Positions 8,911 through 20,338 are shown, counted from the stretch's first letter. The stretch is 64,000 bases of DNA from Sphingobium sp. TCM1 (GCF_001650725.1 NZ_LXVX01000002.1:248001-312000), one strand, 5' to 3'. Notes: generated from the sequence alone by a model not told the origin. Made by a program: numbers and translations.

Positions 8911-10059
8911 ATGCAGCTTTCAGATTTCGACATCGACCTCTTCCTGCGCGATTATTGGCAGAAAAAGCCGTTGCTGATCCGCAATCCGTGGAAGGCGTGG
9001 CACAACCCGCTGGAACCGGACGAACTGGCAGGCTTGGCGTGTGATGACGGGGTGGAATCGCGTCTGATCGTTCAGTCGGGCGAGAGTTGGGCGCTGGAAC
9101 ATGGTCCCTTTTCCGAGGATCATTTCGGCGGCCTTGGCGCGGCGCCCTGGACGTTGCTGGTACAGGCGGTCGACCATTATGCGCCCGATGTCGCGGGCCT
9201 GCTCGCGCCTTTCCGCTTCATTCCCAACTGGCGCATTGACGATGTGATGGTCAGCTATGCCAGCGACGGCGGTGGCGTCGGGCCACATTTCGACCAGTAT
9301 GACGTGTTCCTGATCCAGGGACTGGGCCAGCGCCGCTGGCGCGTGGGCGGCCGGTGCGACGATACCACGCCGCTGCGTCCGCATGATGATCTTCGCCTGC
9401 TCGCCGATTTCGCGGCGACGGACGATTGGCTACTGGAACCGGGCGACATCCTTTATGTCCCGCCCGGCTTCGCCCATGACGGCGTGGCCGTGGGCGACGA
9501 CTGCATGACCTATTCGATCGGCTTTCGCGCCCCATCCCGCCCCGACCTGTTGATGGAATGGGTCGAGCATCTGGTCGATGGAATGGCGGAGGATGACCGT
9601 TATGCCGATCCCGACCTCAGCGCCGCCGTCAATCCGGGCGAGATCGCGCCATCTGCCATCGACCGGCTGCACGCGATGACGGTCGAACGGTTGCTGGACC
9701 GGGACGCCTTCGCCCACTGGTTCGGCCAGCATAGCAGCACGCCCAAATATGCTGACGCCGACTGGCGGCCTGAGGAGCCTGTAACAGTAGCCGAGTTGCA
9801 GGCACTGGCCAGCGAGGGCGCGATCCTGCTGCGCAATCCGGCGAGCCGCTTTGCTTTCCTGCTTCAGGAGGAAGGCCTGCTTCTGTTCGCGGACGGCGCG
9901 ACCTTCCCGTGTAGCGGCGACGCAGCGGCGTTGGCGCAGCGGATATGCGCGCAGGATCATGTCGTCCTCGACCCGTCGCTGGCCGATGCGATGGAATTGC
10001 TGGCGGCGCTGGTCAATCAGGGCAGCCTGATGGTTGATGATGATGAGGAGGAGGATTGA
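8911..10059 (+). CDS. roxA: Ribosomal protein uL16 arginine hydroxylase (RoxA/YcfD-type)
   Basis: This JmjC-type cupin is a 2-oxoglutarate/Fe(II) oxygenase of the YcfD/RoxA family, which hydroxylates an arginine of ribosomal protein L16. I use the ATG at 8911, giving 382 residues, because [21 protein letters not shown] matches the family's opening; an ATG at 8830 is possible. Metal ligands are visible as H-F-D in V-G-P-H-F-D-Q-Y-D and the histidine in V-P-P-G-F-A-H-D-G. The C-terminal winged-helix part follows. It ends 4 bases before rluE, so two rRNA/ribosome modification genes are likely cotranscribed. Confidence 0.9.
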   Translation: MQLSDFDIDLFLRDYWQKKPLLIRNPWKAWHNPLEPDELAGLACDDGVESRLIVQSGESWALEHGPFSEDHFGGLGAAPWTLLVQAVDHYAPDVAGLLAPFRFIPNWRIDDVMVSYASDGGGVGPHFDQYDVFLIQGLGQRRWRVGGRCDDTTPLRPHDDLRLLADFAATDDWLLEPGDILYVPPGFAHDGVAVGDDCMTYSIGFRAPSRPDLLMEWVEHLVDGMAEDDRYADPDLSAAVNPGEIAPSAIDRLHAMTVERLLDRDAFAHWFGQHSSTPKYADADWRPEEPVTVAELQALASEGAILLRNPASRFAFLLQEEGLLLFADGATFPCSGDAAALAQRICAQDHVVLDPSLADAMELLAALVNQGSLMVDDDEEED

Positions 10060-10063
10060 CGCC

Positions 10064-10615
10064 ATGGCCAGGCTGATCCTGTTCAACAAGCCGTTCAACG
10101 CTCTAAGCCAGTTCACCGACCGCAGCATGGGCGCGGATCGGCTGACGCTGTCCAACTATATCGATGTGCCCGGCGTCTACCCCGCCGGGCGGCTCGACCT
10201 GGACAGCGAGGGACTGATGCTGCTGACCGACGATGGTCGGTTGCAGGCGCGGATCGCCGATCCCCGGTTCAAGACCCCCAAGACCTATCTCGTTCAGGTG
10301 GAGGGGGATGTGCAGGAAGAGACGCTCGATCGGTTGCGCAAGGGCGTGACGCTGAAGGATGGTCCGACCTTGCCCGCCCGCGCGGAGCGGATCGACGATC
10401 CGGCGCTCTGGCCGCGCGATCCGCCGGTGCGCTTTCGCAAGACGGTGCCGGATTGCTGGATCAGCCTGACTATCCGTGAAGGCCGCAACCGGCAGGTGCG
10501 CCGGATGACCGCAGCGGTCGGGCATCCGACGTTGCGGCTGGTGCGCTGGCGCATCGGCGACTGGAGCATCGAGGGTTTGCAGCCCGGCGAATGGCGGGAG
10601 ATGCCGTCGAGCTGA
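10064..10615 (+). CDS. rluE: 23S rRNA pseudouridine synthase RluE-type
   Basis: The 183-residue protein belongs to the RsuA/RluB/E/F group and most resembles RluE, which makes pseudouridine 2457 in E. coli 23S rRNA. It lacks an S4 domain, as RluE does. The catalytic aspartate is in [14 protein letters not shown], and the C-terminal [11 protein letters not shown] motif is intact. The start at 10064 follows GAGGAGGA and lies 4 bases after the roxA stop, which implies translational coupling. The exact target base is inferred from the family. Confidence 0.92.
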   Translation: MARLILFNKPFNALSQFTDRSMGADRLTLSNYIDVPGVYPAGRLDLDSEGLMLLTDDGRLQARIADPRFKTPKTYLVQVEGDVQEETLDRLRKGVTLKDGPTLPARAERIDDPALWPRDPPVRFRKTVPDCWISLTIREGRNRQVRRMTAAVGHPTLRLVRWRIGDWSIEGLQPGEWREMPSS

Positions 10616-10630
10616 ACGGCTTTGAAATGC

Positions 10631-11281
10631 CTATCGCCGCAGGCGCGGCGTGAAGATGGCGGGGTCGATGTCCAGCATCGGCACGCCATCCTCCTCGGCG
10701 TCGGACGGTGGCAGGACGGGAGGTCGCCCGGTTGCCGGACCGAAACTCACCACCGTGCTGCCGGGATCGCCCAGCACCAGCGGGTCGAACTTCAGCGCGG
10801 CGCTGAGTCGCGCCTGTGTCACCTCGACCAAAGTGCCGATCTTCGTCAGCGCGAACAATTGCCGCGCGAAGGCATAGGGCAGGCGGATGCAACCATGGCT
10901 GGCGGGATAGCCAGGATTATGCCCCGCGTGGAGCGCGATCCCGTCCCAGGTCAGCCGCTGCATGAAGGGCATGGGCGCATTGCTGTAGAGGTTGGAGCGG
11001 TGCCATTGGCGCTTTTGCAGGATCGGATAGTCGCCGGTCGGGGTGCGATGCCCCTTCATGCCCGTCGACACGCTGGCCGCGCCGATCAGTCGATCGCCGC
11101 TATAGACATGGACCCGCTGCTTCTCGATGCTGATGACCATGTAGAGCGGACCGTCCCCCCCCCCTTGCTCCAGCCAGCGATAACCGCCCGGCGCCAGCGC
11201 AATCTCCGTCTCCACGGCCGCCTGAGCCGGCTGCGCCAGCGCGAACAGGGATGCGAGGACGGATAGCAAAGGCTTGTGCAT
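10631..11281 (-). CDS. Secreted L,D-transpeptidase (YkuD domain)
   Basis: A Sec signal (M-H-K-P-L-L-S-V-L-A-S-L-F-A-L-A, cleavage after A-Q-A near residue 21) leads a YkuD domain. The catalytic motif H-A-G-H-N-P-G-Y-P-A-S-H-G-C-I-R-L-P contains the nucleophilic cysteine. Such periplasmic enzymes make 3-3 peptidoglycan cross-links or attach proteins to peptidoglycan. At 216 residues it is a minimal enzyme, without a LysM domain, and has a short proline-rich C-terminal tail. It faces rluE, whose stop is 15 bp away. Which of the two reactions it performs cannot be told. Confidence 0.92.
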   Translation of the reverse strand: MHKPLLSVLASLFALAQPAQAAVETEIALAPGGYRWLEQGGGDGPLYMVISIEKQRVHVYSGDRLIGAASVSTGMKGHRTPTGDYPILQKRQWHRSNLYSNAPMPFMQRLTWDGIALHAGHNPGYPASHGCIRLPYAFARQLFALTKIGTLVEVTQARLSAALKFDPLVLGDPGSTVVSFGPATGRPPVLPPSDAEEDGVPMLDIDPAIFTPRLRR

Positions 11282-11362
11282 AAGCCTTTCTTAACCATGA
11301 TCCGCGCCAAAGCCAGCCTGTCCGCACGGTCAGGCGTGGCGGTCCCGGCCTGGGACAGGGGA

Positions 11363-11962
11363 TCAGAGCAGGGTGAGCTGCGCCACCGGCGCAAAGCTGC
11401 GGCGGTGGAGCGGGGTCGGGCCATGCTCGCGCAGCGCTGCCAGATGCCTGGCGCTGCCATAGCCCTTGTTGGTTTCCCAGCCATAGTGCGGATGCTCGGC
11501 CGCCGCCGCAATCATCATCCGGTCGCGTTCTTCCTTGGCGAGGATAGACGCGGCCGCAATCGACAGGCTTTTGGCGTCGCCCGCCACGATCGCGGTCGAG
11601 GCCCAGCGCCATTGCGGGCAACGATTGCCGTCCACCAGCACATGGGCGCAGTCATGGCTCAGCGCCTCGACCGCGCGGGTCATGGCCAGCATCGTCGCCC
11701 AGAGGATGTTGATCTCATCGATTTCGGCGACGCTGGCGAGCCCCACGCCCCAGCAGAGGGCGCGCGCCTTGATTTCGGCCTCCAGCGCGGCGCGCTTCGT
11801 CGCGCTCAACTGTTTGCTGTCGTTCAGACCGTCCGGACAGTCTTCCGCACGCAGGATGACGGCGGCAGCGACCACCGGTCCCGCCAGCGGTCCCCGACCC
11901 GCCTCGTCGACGCCGGCTACGAGGCCGGGGTGATACCGCCGTTCGTGCGCGAAGTCAGGCAT
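11363..11962 (-). CDS. rnhB: Ribonuclease HII
   Basis: RNase HII removes RNA from RNA/DNA hybrids and single ribonucleotides from DNA. From the ATG at 11962 the protein is 199 residues. The catalytic D-E-A-G-R-G motif is in [15 protein letters not shown], and further acidic residues follow in D-E-I-N-I and V-D-G-N-R. The start overlaps the thiD stop by 8 bases, and a 16-codon upstream extension is ignored. In many alphaproteobacteria rnhB sits beside ccrM; here ccrM is about 7 kb away. Confidence 0.95.
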   Translation of the reverse strand: MPDFAHERRYHPGLVAGVDEAGRGPLAGPVVAAAVILRAEDCPDGLNDSKQLSATKRAALEAEIKARALCWGVGLASVAEIDEINILWATMLAMTRAVEALSHDCAHVLVDGNRCPQWRWASTAIVAGDAKSLSIAAASILAKEERDRMMIAAAAEHPHYGWETNKGYGSARHLAALREHGPTPLHRRSFAPVAQLTLL

Positions 11963-12842
11963 GGTCGGAATAGCGCGCAGCGAATGCGGCGGCGTCCCAC
12001 CCGTTGCCATCCCTTGCGGCGAGCAGGTGATAGAAAGGCGTCATGCCCAATGCATGTCCCATCGGGCCATGCCCCTGCCCCAGCCCCGGCGCGGCAGCCA
12101 GCGCGGCCGCAACGAACGCTTCTGCCCGGTCGACCGCATCCGCCAGCGAGAGGCCGCCGCCCAGTCCGGTCGCCACGGCGCTAGCCAATGTGCAACCTGT
12201 GCCATGGCTGTTGCGCGTGTCGATCCGTTCAACCGAATATTCGGCGACCATGTCCTCATCAACGAGCAGATCGTGGATCAACGGCCGATCATCCTGTGCC
12301 TGCTGCTGCAGATGTCCACCCTTGGCGAGGATGACCGCCCCGGTTCGATCGCGCAGCATCTGTGCAGCGGCCTCCAACCCGTCGAGATCGCTGATCGTCG
12401 TGCCGGTCAATGCCTGCAATTCCGGTACATTGGGCGTGATGACGGTGGCGATCCGCATCAGTTGTTCGAAGGCGGCGACGGTCGCATCGTCCGCCAGCAG
12501 CGACCCGCTGGTCGCGACCATGACGGGATCGAAGACGATCGGGACATTGTCCAGCTTGGCCAGGCGCTCGGCTAAGGCGGCGGCCGTCTGCGCCGATCCG
12601 ATCATGCCGATCTTGACCGCGTCGACGCCGATGTCGCCGATGCAGCTTTCCATCTGCGCCAGCACCATATCGGTGGGAACCGGATGAACGCCCTGCACGC
12701 CCAGAGTGTTCTGCGCGGTAATCGCGGTGATGGCGGTCATGCCGAACCCACCCAGCAGGGTCACGGTCTTGAGGTCAGCCTGGACGCCCGCGCCGCCCCC
12801 GCTGTCGGAGCCGGCGATGATAAGGATACGTGCCGGGCTCAT
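11955..12842 (-). CDS. thiD: Hydroxymethylpyrimidine/phosphomethylpyrimidine kinase
   Basis: ThiD phosphorylates hydroxymethylpyrimidine twice to give the pyrimidine half of thiamine. The ribokinase-like protein is 295 residues, slightly longer than usual. It opens with [16 protein letters not shown] and ends its core with the anion-hole motif [12 protein letters not shown] that holds the catalytic aspartate/cysteine region. Its start overlaps the DUF1272 stop by 4 bases (ATGA) and its end overlaps rnhB by 8. No other thiamine gene or TPP riboswitch is seen nearby. Confidence 0.95.
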   Translation of the reverse strand: MSPARILIIAGSDSGGGAGVQADLKTVTLLGGFGMTAITAITAQNTLGVQGVHPVPTDMVLAQMESCIGDIGVDAVKIGMIGSAQTAAALAERLAKLDNVPIVFDPVMVATSGSLLADDATVAAFEQLMRIATVITPNVPELQALTGTTISDLDGLEAAAQMLRDRTGAVILAKGGHLQQQAQDDRPLIHDLLVDEDMVAEYSVERIDTRNSHGTGCTLASAVATGLGGGLSLADAVDRAEAFVAAALAAAPGLGQGHGPMGHALGMTPFYHLLAARDGNGWDAAAFAARYSDHA

Positions 12843-13063
12843 GGCTGGAATTTACGCTCCGTGGACGCGGGGTTGTTCGCAAGCGCTGCCCCGGTGCGGG
12901 TCGGGCGGTCCATCAACTCGCCGCCGCAATTGGGGCAGCGGTCGTCCAGCGCTTCGGCGCAGGGCGCGCAGAAGGTGCATTCGAAGGAACAGATGAACGC
13001 GCCGGGCTCATCGGCGGGCAGGTCCGCACCGCAGCGTTCGCAGTCGGGGCGCATGTCCAGCAT
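12839..13063 (-). CDS. DUF1272 cysteine-rich small protein
   Basis: This 74-residue protein contains eight cysteines in C-x2-C, C-x3-C-x2-C-x2-C and C-x2-C spacings ([29 protein letters not shown]). This is the DUF1272 family pattern and probably binds zinc as a double knuckle. Its ATG overlaps the glmM stop by one base (TGATG) and its stop overlaps the thiD start, so it is translationally coupled on both sides. The function is unknown; a nucleic-acid or protein adaptor is only a guess. Confidence 0.88.
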   Translation of the reverse strand: MLDMRPDCERCGADLPADEPGAFICSFECTFCAPCAEALDDRCPNCGGELMDRPTRTGAALANNPASTERKFQP

Positions 13064-14403
13064 CAGGCCGCCGCCTTCTCAACCGCAGCGCAGATCCGTT
13101 CGACCACGTCGCGCACTTGCTCCTCGCGGTCGCCCTCGGCCATGACGCGGATCACCGGTTCGGTGCCGGACGGGCGAATGACCAGCCGCCCCGAGCCATC
13201 CAGTTCCGCCTCAGCTTGGGCGATGACGCGCTTCACATCTTCATGCTCCAGCGGCTTGCCGCCGGAGAAGCGGACATTCTTGAGCAATTGCGGCACCGGG
13301 TCGAACTGGTGCAGCGTCTCGCTCGCCGGCTTGCCGGAGCGGACCAGTGCCGCCAGCACCTGCAAGGCCGCGACCGTGCCGTCCCCGGTGGTGGCATAGT
13401 CCGACAGGATCATGTGGCCCGACTGCTCGCCGCCGACATTGAAACCGCCGTCGCGCATCCGTTCCAGCACATAACGGTCGCCCACCTTGGTGCGCTCCAG
13501 CGCGATACCCTTGTCCGACAGGAAGCGCTCCAGGCCCAGATTCGACATGATCGTCGCCACGAGGCCGCCGCCGCGCAGCGTGCCATCGCGCGCGAAATTG
13601 GCGGCGATCAGCGCCATGATCTGGTCGCCATCGACGATCTTGCCCTGTTCGTCCACCACGATCAGCCGATCGGCGTCGCCGTCCAGCGCAATGCCGATAT
13701 CCGCGCCCGATGAGACGACGGTTTCCTGCAACAGCAGTGGCGCGGTCGATCCGCAGCCGTCATTGATGTTGGTGCCGTTGGGCGTGACGCCGATCGCGAC
13801 GACGGTGGCGCCCAGTTCCCACAGGGCCGAGGGTGCGACCTGATAGGCCGCGCCATTCGCGCAATCCACAACGATCTTCAGGCCATCAAGGCGCAGGTCC
13901 GCCGGGAAGCTGGACTTTACCGCATGGATATAGCGGCCACGCGCGTCCTCGACGCGGCGGGCGCGACCGATATCCTTGGACGCAGCGAGCGCGATATCCT
14001 GTCCCAGCAGCGCCTCGATCTTCAGCTCATCCTCGTCCGACAGCTTGTAGCCATCCGGGCCGAACAGCTTGATACCATTGTCGAAATAGGGATTGTGGCT
14101 GGCCGATATCATGACGCCCAAGTCCGCGCGCATCGAATGGGCAAGGAGCGCTACGGCGGGCGTCGGGATCGGCCCGAACTGCACCACATCCATGCCGACG
14201 GCGGTAAAGCCGGCGACCAGCGCATTCTCCACCATATAACCTGACAGCCGTGTATCCTTGCCGATCACGACGCGGTGGCGGTGGCTGCCGCGCTGGAAAT
14301 GGGTTCCGGCGGCCATGCCGACCTTCATTGCCAGTTCTGCCGTCATCGGCCATTGGTTGGTGCGGCCGCGAATGCCGTCGGTGCCGAAATATTGCCTGCT
14401 CAC
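13063..14403 (-). CDS. glmM: Phosphoglucosamine mutase
   Basis: GlmM converts glucosamine-6-phosphate to glucosamine-1-phosphate on the way to UDP-GlcNAc for peptidoglycan and LPS. The 446-residue length is standard. The phosphoserine loop I-S-A-S-H-N-P, the metal site D-G-D-A-D-R and the sugar-phosphate loop R-P-S-G-T-E-P are all present. The start codon is GTG with GGCGAGG upstream; the overlapping ATG is out of frame and stops at once. It leads the overlapping run glmM-DUF1272-thiD-rnhB. Confidence 0.97.
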   Translation of the reverse strand: MSRQYFGTDGIRGRTNQWPMTAELAMKVGMAAGTHFQRGSHRHRVVIGKDTRLSGYMVENALVAGFTAVGMDVVQFGPIPTPAVALLAHSMRADLGVMISASHNPYFDNGIKLFGPDGYKLSDEDELKIEALLGQDIALAASKDIGRARRVEDARGRYIHAVKSSFPADLRLDGLKIVVDCANGAAYQVAPSALWELGATVVAIGVTPNGTNINDGCGSTAPLLLQETVVSSGADIGIALDGDADRLIVVDEQGKIVDGDQIMALIAANFARDGTLRGGGLVATIMSNLGLERFLSDKGIALERTKVGDRYVLERMRDGGFNVGGEQSGHMILSDYATTGDGTVAALQVLAALVRSGKPASETLHQFDPVPQLLKNVRFSGGKPLEHEDVKRVIAQAEAELDGSGRLVIRPSGTEPVIRVMAEGDREEQVRDVVERICAAVEKAAA

Positions 14404-14498
14404 ATGTGCCTCGCCGCTTGGGGCCGGAAGAGTCTATCCTCATAGGCCCATAGCAATCTTTGATCGACATTCCACCCGTCGGGCGGCATCGGCGAGTG

Positions 14499-15866
14499 AT
14501 GGAAAATTTCAACGCCTTTGTCGACGGCCTGTCGAACGCCGTCTTTTTCAAGGTGCCGCTCCTTGGCGCACAGATTGAACTGATCGTGCTTTACCTGGCG
14601 CTGCCGATGTTGTTCTTCACCCTGTGGCTGGGTTTCCCCAATGTAACGCAGGTCGGACGGGCGATCCGAATCCTGCGGACCCAGCCCCATGAGGGCGAAG
14701 CGAAGGGCGATGTCAGTCAATGGGCGGCGCTCTCCACTGCCCTGTCGGGTACGATCGGCCTTGGCAATATCGCCGGCGTCGCGGTTGCGCTGACCATGGG
14801 CGGTCCCGGCGCGATATTGTGGATGTTCATCATCGGCTGGTTTGCCATGACGGTGAAAATGGCGGAGGTGACGCTGGGCCTCAAATATCGCGTCTTCGAC
14901 GCACAGGGCCATGTCCATGGCGGGCCGATGTATGTGCTGAAAGCCGTCGGCGCGGCGCGGGGATGGCCGAAGATCGGGCTGGCGCTTGGCGGCGCTTATG
15001 CCTTCTTCGCCCTATTCGGAGCGATCCCGATGGTCCAGGTGAACCAGAGCTTCGCTCAGGTGAAGGTCGTGACGGGCCTGACCAACGGTTGGGCCTATGG
15101 CGTCTTCCTGGCCGGAGCCGTCGCGCTGGTGACGCTGGGCGGGGCCGCATGGCTGGGCGAGGTGGCCAAGCGACTGACCCCGCTCAAGGTCGCGGTCTAT
15201 CTGCTGGGGGTGGCGGCGATCCTGGTCCTGAACGCCGGCGAGATACCGGCAGCACTCACGCTGATTTGGAATGGGGCTTGGAGCGGCGATGCGGCAACGG
15301 GCGGTGCGATCGGCGCTTTCGTCGCCGGGATGCGACGCGCGGTGTTCGCCAGCGAGGCGGGCGTGGGATCGGCGGTGATGGCGCACAGCCTGGCGCGGGC
15401 GAAGCATCCGGTGTCGGAAGGCCTAGTCGCGCTGCTGGAGCCGCTGCTCGGCACGATGATCGTCTGCGCGTTCGGCGGCTTGGCGCTGGTGGTTGCGGGA
15501 ACGTGGAATACGGGACTGGAAGGCATCGCCATTACCTCGGCCGCTTTTGCGAAAGTGTCGCCTTGGTTCCCCTGGCTGCTGGCGGTGGTGGTGTTCCTCT
15601 TCGCCTATTCAACCTTGGTCGCCTGGGGCTTTTACGGCTTGCAGGCCTGGGGCTATCTGTTCGGCAATGGGCCAAGGGCGCAGTGGACCTACAAGATCCT
15701 CTATGTCGTCGCCCTGCCCCCGGCCGCTGCGATCGACCTGGGCCGGGTGGTCGGCATCGTCGATAGCAGTTTCTTCCTGATGGCGATTCCCAATGTCATC
15801 GCGCTTTACCTCTGCGCGGGCGAACTGCGGAGGGATGTCCGCGATTACCTGTCGAAGGAGGCTTGA
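14499..15866 (+). CDS. Sodium:alanine symporter family (AGCS) transporter
   Basis: This inner-membrane carrier belongs to the alanine or glycine:cation symporter family (AlsT/DagA type). From the ATG at 14499 it is 455 residues with about eleven membrane helices; a TTG at 14460 would add 13 polar residues and has no better start signal. Typical sequences are visible, such as S-G-T-I-G-L-G-N-I-A-G-V in helix 2 and the F-A-S-E-A-G-V-G-S-A stretch. It is divergent from glmM with about 95 bp between starts. Substrate specificity (alanine, glycine, or another small amino acid) is not certain. Confidence 0.9.
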   Translation: MENFNAFVDGLSNAVFFKVPLLGAQIELIVLYLALPMLFFTLWLGFPNVTQVGRAIRILRTQPHEGEAKGDVSQWAALSTALSGTIGLGNIAGVAVALTMGGPGAILWMFIIGWFAMTVKMAEVTLGLKYRVFDAQGHVHGGPMYVLKAVGAARGWPKIGLALGGAYAFFALFGAIPMVQVNQSFAQVKVVTGLTNGWAYGVFLAGAVALVTLGGAAWLGEVAKRLTPLKVAVYLLGVAAILVLNAGEIPAALTLIWNGAWSGDAATGGAIGAFVAGMRRAVFASEAGVGSAVMAHSLARAKHPVSEGLVALLEPLLGTMIVCAFGGLALVVAGTWNTGLEGIAITSAAFAKVSPWFPWLLAVVVFLFAYSTLVAWGFYGLQAWGYLFGNGPRAQWTYKILYVVALPPAAAIDLGRVVGIVDSSFFLMAIPNVIALYLCAGELRRDVRDYLSKEA

Positions 15867-15910
15867 CCCCGCGCCTTCACTGCCCGTGCATATTTGAAGG
15901 CCAACCATGC

Positions 15911-15945
15911 AAAAAGGCCCCGCACCTTTCGGGGCGAGGCCTTCT
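15911..15945 (-). terminator. Terminator of the CsbD gene
   Basis: On the minus strand GCCCC-loop-GGGGC with flanking AAGG/CCTT pairs is followed by a T-run. It lies just after the CsbD stop and may also stop readthrough from the symporter gene on the other strand. Confidence 0.65.
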
Positions 15946-15964
15946 TCACGTCCGAAGACTCACA

Positions 15965-16147
15965 TCAGATCTTGTCGCCGAGTGCGCCCTTGACCGAACC
16001 GGCAATGTCCTGCGCCGTGCCCTTGGCCTTCTGCGCCTTTCCTTCGGCTTCCAGGTTCGGGTCGTTGTTATTGCGGCCCACGGCTTCCTTGACGCTGCCC
16101 GCAGCCTTGTTGCCCGCCGCCTTCACCTTGTCGGTCAGTTCACCCAT
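15965..16147 (-). CDS. CsbD-family stress protein
   Basis: This 60-residue, lysine/alanine-rich, hydrophilic protein reads M-G-E-L-T-D-K-V-K-A-A-G-N-K-A-A-G and has the repeated A-x-G-K/A-x-x-K-G-x-A pattern of the CsbD-like family. These proteins are abundant under general stress in many bacteria, and no biochemical role is settled. CAGGAGATGTTTC precedes the ATG. In alphaproteobacteria such genes often belong to the EcfG general stress regulon; I cannot confirm an EcfG promoter here. Confidence 0.88.
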   Translation of the reverse strand: MGELTDKVKAAGNKAAGSVKEAVGRNNNDPNLEAEGKAQKAKGTAQDIAGSVKGALGDKI

Positions 16148-16495
16148 GAAACATCTCCTGTGGTTGCAGTTGGAGGATCAACCAACCATCAGGAGCAAAG
16201 GTTGCCGCCGGAACGCAGACGCAACGAGTTATCCCTCGCCGCGCGAGCCGCACGGGCGTTCACCCCTTGCCAGAGCGGCGGGGCGGACGGCCTTTGTCGA
16301 ACAATGTTGCCAGCGGCGCTACATGTTGCTCGACATCATGCTCCGCTGGGACAGGGAGCATCGGTTGCTGAGCTTCGCCACCAATTTCCTATTACCGCAA
16401 TAGAATAGCCTCGATGGTCCCGGCCCCGCCCGGCCCACCCATATTCACGTGGAAAGCCCAACGCGATAACCTGCCCCGGTCTGACCCAGGCAACG

Positions 16496-16523
16496 AAAAA
16501 GGGGCCGGAAAACCAGCCCCTTC
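16496..16523 (-). terminator. Terminator after rpsI
   Basis: On the minus strand AAGGGGC-TGG-TTTT-CCG-GCCCCTT runs into TTT. It sits 27 bases past the rpsI stop, a classic position for the end of the rplM-rpsI operon. Confidence 0.8.
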
Positions 16524-16549
16524 TCCAAATACGCCTATCGCGAAGTGTA

Positions 16550-17083
16550 TTAGCGCTTCGAGAACTGGAAGCTGCGGCGGGCCTTCGCCTTGCCGTACTT
16601 CTTACGCTCGACGACGCGGCTGTCGCGGGTCAGGAAGCCTTCGGCCTTGACCGCGCTGCGCAGCGCCGGCTCATACTTCGACAGAGCCTGGGCGATGCCG
16701 TGCTTGACCGCACCGGCCTGGCCCGACAGACCGCCGCCCTTGACGGTGGCGATCACGTCATACTGGCCTTCACGCTCGGTCACGCCGAAGGGCTGGTTGA
16801 TGACCAGACGCAGAGTCGGGCGGGCGAAATAGACTTCCTGATCGCGGCCATTGACCGTGATCTTGCCGGTGCCGGGCTTGACCCACACGCGGGCGACGGC
16901 GTCCTTGCGGCGGCCGGTGGCGTATGCGCGGCCGAGGCTGTCGATTTCCTGCGGACGCAGCGGCGCCGAGGGCTGAACCGGAGCGGCGGGCGCTTCGCCT
17001 TCGACGGCGACCGGCGCGGCGGCGACGGGAGTGTTGGCGGCGATCGCCGCGAGGTCGGACAGAGACTGGCGGTTATCGGACAT
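16550..17083 (-). CDS. rpsI: 30S ribosomal protein S9 (uS9)
   Basis: The conserved S9 core starts at about residue 50 ([17 protein letters not shown]) and ends with the invariant basic tail [11 protein letters not shown] that reaches the P-site tRNA. The protein is 177 residues because of an alanine/proline-rich N-terminal extension of about 45 residues, common in sphingomonads. The start overlaps the rplM stop by one base (TAATG), indicating coupled translation. Confidence 0.98.
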   Translation of the reverse strand: MSDNRQSLSDLAAIAANTPVAAAPVAVEGEAPAAPVQPSAPLRPQEIDSLGRAYATGRRKDAVARVWVKPGTGKITVNGRDQEVYFARPTLRLVINQPFGVTEREGQYDVIATVKGGGLSGQAGAVKHGIAQALSKYEPALRSAVKAEGFLTRDSRVVERKKYGKAKARRSFQFSKR

Positions 17084-17562
17084 TATGCACCCACCTTGTT
17101 CTTGCGGTTGCGCGACGCGAAGTCGAGCACTTCGGGGTTCTGGGCTTCATGGGCGTGCTCGGCGCCGGCGAAGATGCGCAGGTTGCGCATCTGCTGGCGG
17201 CCCAGCGGACCACGGGGGATCATGCGCTCGACGGCCTTTTCCAGGACGCGCTCGGGGAAACGACCTTCCAGGATCTTCTGGGGAGTGGTTTCCTTGATGC
17301 CGCCGGCATAGCCGGTATGCTTGTAATAGACCTTGTCGGTCAGCTTGCGGCCCGTGAACTTCACCTTGCCGGCGTTGATGATGATGACATTGTCACCGCA
17401 ATCGACGTGGGGGGTGAAGCTGGTCTTGTGCTTGCCGCGCAGGATATTCGCTACGGTCGAAGCGAGACGACCCACGACGAGGCCTTCGGCGTCGATCAGG
17501 ATCCACTTCTTTTCGACCGTTGCCGGGGTTGCCGGCTTGGTGGTCTTCATCAGCGCCTTCAT
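17083..17562 (-). CDS. rplM: 50S ribosomal protein L13 (uL13)
   Basis: L13 is an early assembly protein of the large subunit. The 159 residues contain the family signatures [16 protein letters not shown] and [14 protein letters not shown] second methionine at residue 5 (17550) could be the true start. It is first in the rplM-rpsI operon, which ends at a terminator near 16500. Confidence 0.98.
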   Translation of the reverse strand: MKALMKTTKPATPATVEKKWILIDAEGLVVGRLASTVANILRGKHKTSFTPHVDCGDNVIIINAGKVKFTGRKLTDKVYYKHTGYAGGIKETTPQKILEGRFPERVLEKAVERMIPRGPLGRQQMRNLRIFAGAEHAHEAQNPEVLDFASRNRKNKVGA

Positions 17563-17697
17563 GGTGCCAATACTCCAGAAAGAAAAAATGAAACCGGACG
17601 CCGTTGCCGACGCCCGGAAGTGGGGCGCTAATGACGGCGGAAGCGCCAGAAGTCAAGAGATGGGCGGCTTTCCTGACGGGTAAAATAATACCCGCGA

Positions 17698-18822
17698 CTA
17701 AATCACACTCAATCCCGCATCCGCCAGACCGCGCCAGAGGTGCAGCGCCTGCACGCTCTCCTTAACGTCATGGACGCGCACCATCTGCGCTCCAAGCTGG
17801 GCCGCGCGGAAGGCGAGCGCCACCGATCCACCCAGCCGTTCATGCGCAGGCGCTTCGTTGGAGAGCGCACCGATGAGCCGTTTGCGACTACCCGCGAACA
17901 GCAAGGGCACGCCCAGCGCCTGGAAGGTCGCGAGCCCGTTCACCAGCGCCAGATTGTCGGTCAGGCTCTTGCCGAAGCCGAGGCCTGGATCGACCATGAT
18001 CTTTTCGCGCGGGATGCCTGCGTCGAGGCAGGCGGCGATCCGCGCCTCCAGATAGTCGTAGACGTCGGCGACGACATCGCCATAGCCGGCAGGATTGTCG
18101 TGCGGGTCGTCACCGGCCGAGGGAGCGTGCATCAGGATCACCGGGCAACCCGCCGCGACAGCCACTTCCATGGCGCGGGGATCATGCAGCAGCGCGCTCA
18201 CATCGTTGATGACATGCGCGCCGGCGGCCAGAGCCGCCTCCATCACCGCAGCCTTGCGCGTGTCGATCGACATGGCGACGCCGGAAGCAGCGAGCCGCTC
18301 CACCACCGGCACGATGCGGGCAATCTCGTCCCCTTCCCAGAGGAGAGGCGCCTTGGGCCGGGTGGATTCGCCGCCGATGTCGATCAGCGCCGCACCGGCC
18401 GCCGCCATGGCGAAGCCGGCATCCGCGGCGCCTTGCGGATCGGCCATATGCTTGCCGCCGTCGGAAAAGCTGTCAGGCGTGATGTTGAGGATCGCCATCA
18501 CCTGCGGCGCGTCGAAGCGGATCGTGCGATCGCCAAGGGCGAGCGGCGGGCGCTGGGCGGAGACATTGGCGGCGAGCGCCTGCGCGCGCTGGGCCAGCCT
18601 GTCTGGCAAGGCGATGATCGCATCGGCAAAGTCGGCGACCGGAATCGTAACCCGCGCGATACGCTGCGCGCCACGGAGCGCAGTCAGTTCATAGGCCTGG
18701 AACCAGATCAGCCCATTGCCCATCCGCGCCGCCGCGCTATCGTTCAGGCCGATCGGGGTCGGCACATACCAGGTCGGCTTGAGATAGAGGCGCGCATCGG
18801 CGGGGATGGTCGAGAGGGTCAT
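17698..18822 (-). CDS. folP: Dihydropteroate synthase
   Basis: FolP joins hydroxymethyl-dihydropterin pyrophosphate to p-aminobenzoate in folate synthesis and is the sulfonamide target. The TIM barrel begins near residue 107 with V-M-A-I-L-N-I-T-P-D-S-F-S-D-G-G and includes D-I-G-G-E-S-T-R-P and D-P-G-L-G-F-G-K. At 374 residues it carries an N-terminal extension of roughly 100 residues before the barrel, a form seen in other alphaproteobacteria and absent from the 280-residue enteric enzyme. folE lies about 30 kb away, so the pathway is dispersed. Confidence 0.95.
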   Translation of the reverse strand: MTLSTIPADARLYLKPTWYVPTPIGLNDSAAARMGNGLIWFQAYELTALRGAQRIARVTIPVADFADAIIALPDRLAQRAQALAANVSAQRPPLALGDRTIRFDAPQVMAILNITPDSFSDGGKHMADPQGAADAGFAMAAAGAALIDIGGESTRPKAPLLWEGDEIARIVPVVERLAASGVAMSIDTRKAAVMEAALAAGAHVINDVSALLHDPRAMEVAVAAGCPVILMHAPSAGDDPHDNPAGYGDVVADVYDYLEARIAACLDAGIPREKIMVDPGLGFGKSLTDNLALVNGLATFQALGVPLLFAGSRKRLIGALSNEAPAHERLGGSVALAFRAAQLGAQMVRVHDVKESVQALHLWRGLADAGLSVI

Positions 18823-18831
18823 TTTTCCGGT

Positions 18832-18930
18832 TCCGTTCGCCCTGAGCCTGTCGAACCGAAGGTCGGCGAAGCCAACGGCTTTTCTTTCAAAAAGAAAGTG
18901 CTGGGCTTCGACAGGCTCAGCCCGAACGGA
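18832..18930. repeat. Long inverted repeat, TTCGACAGGCTCAG type
   Basis: TCCGTTCGCCCTGAGCC(TGTCGAA) at 18832-18855 pairs with TTCGACAGGCTCAG(CCCGAACGGA) at 18907-18930, with two mismatches over 24 bases. Between the arms lies a second hairpin TTTCTTT-CAA-AAAGAAA. The element fills the gap between ccrM and folP, and is the sphingomonad form of an intergenic palindromic repeat. It probably forms the 3' end of the ccrM transcript. Confidence 0.75.
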
Positions 18931-18945
18931 GGTAGGCCTTCTTAA

Positions 18946-20263
<1,318 letters not shown>

Positions 20264-20338
20264 AGCCCTCTGGAGTGGCTGACTTTTTTTGGTTAACGAT
20301 GCTGCAAGGCGTTCCAGCGCAGCAAGGCTTGCCCCACT

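Noticed and set aside
12842..13063. Thiamine riboswitch near thiD
   Set aside because: thiD is internal to an overlapping operon and no TPP riboswitch core was found upstream of glmM.
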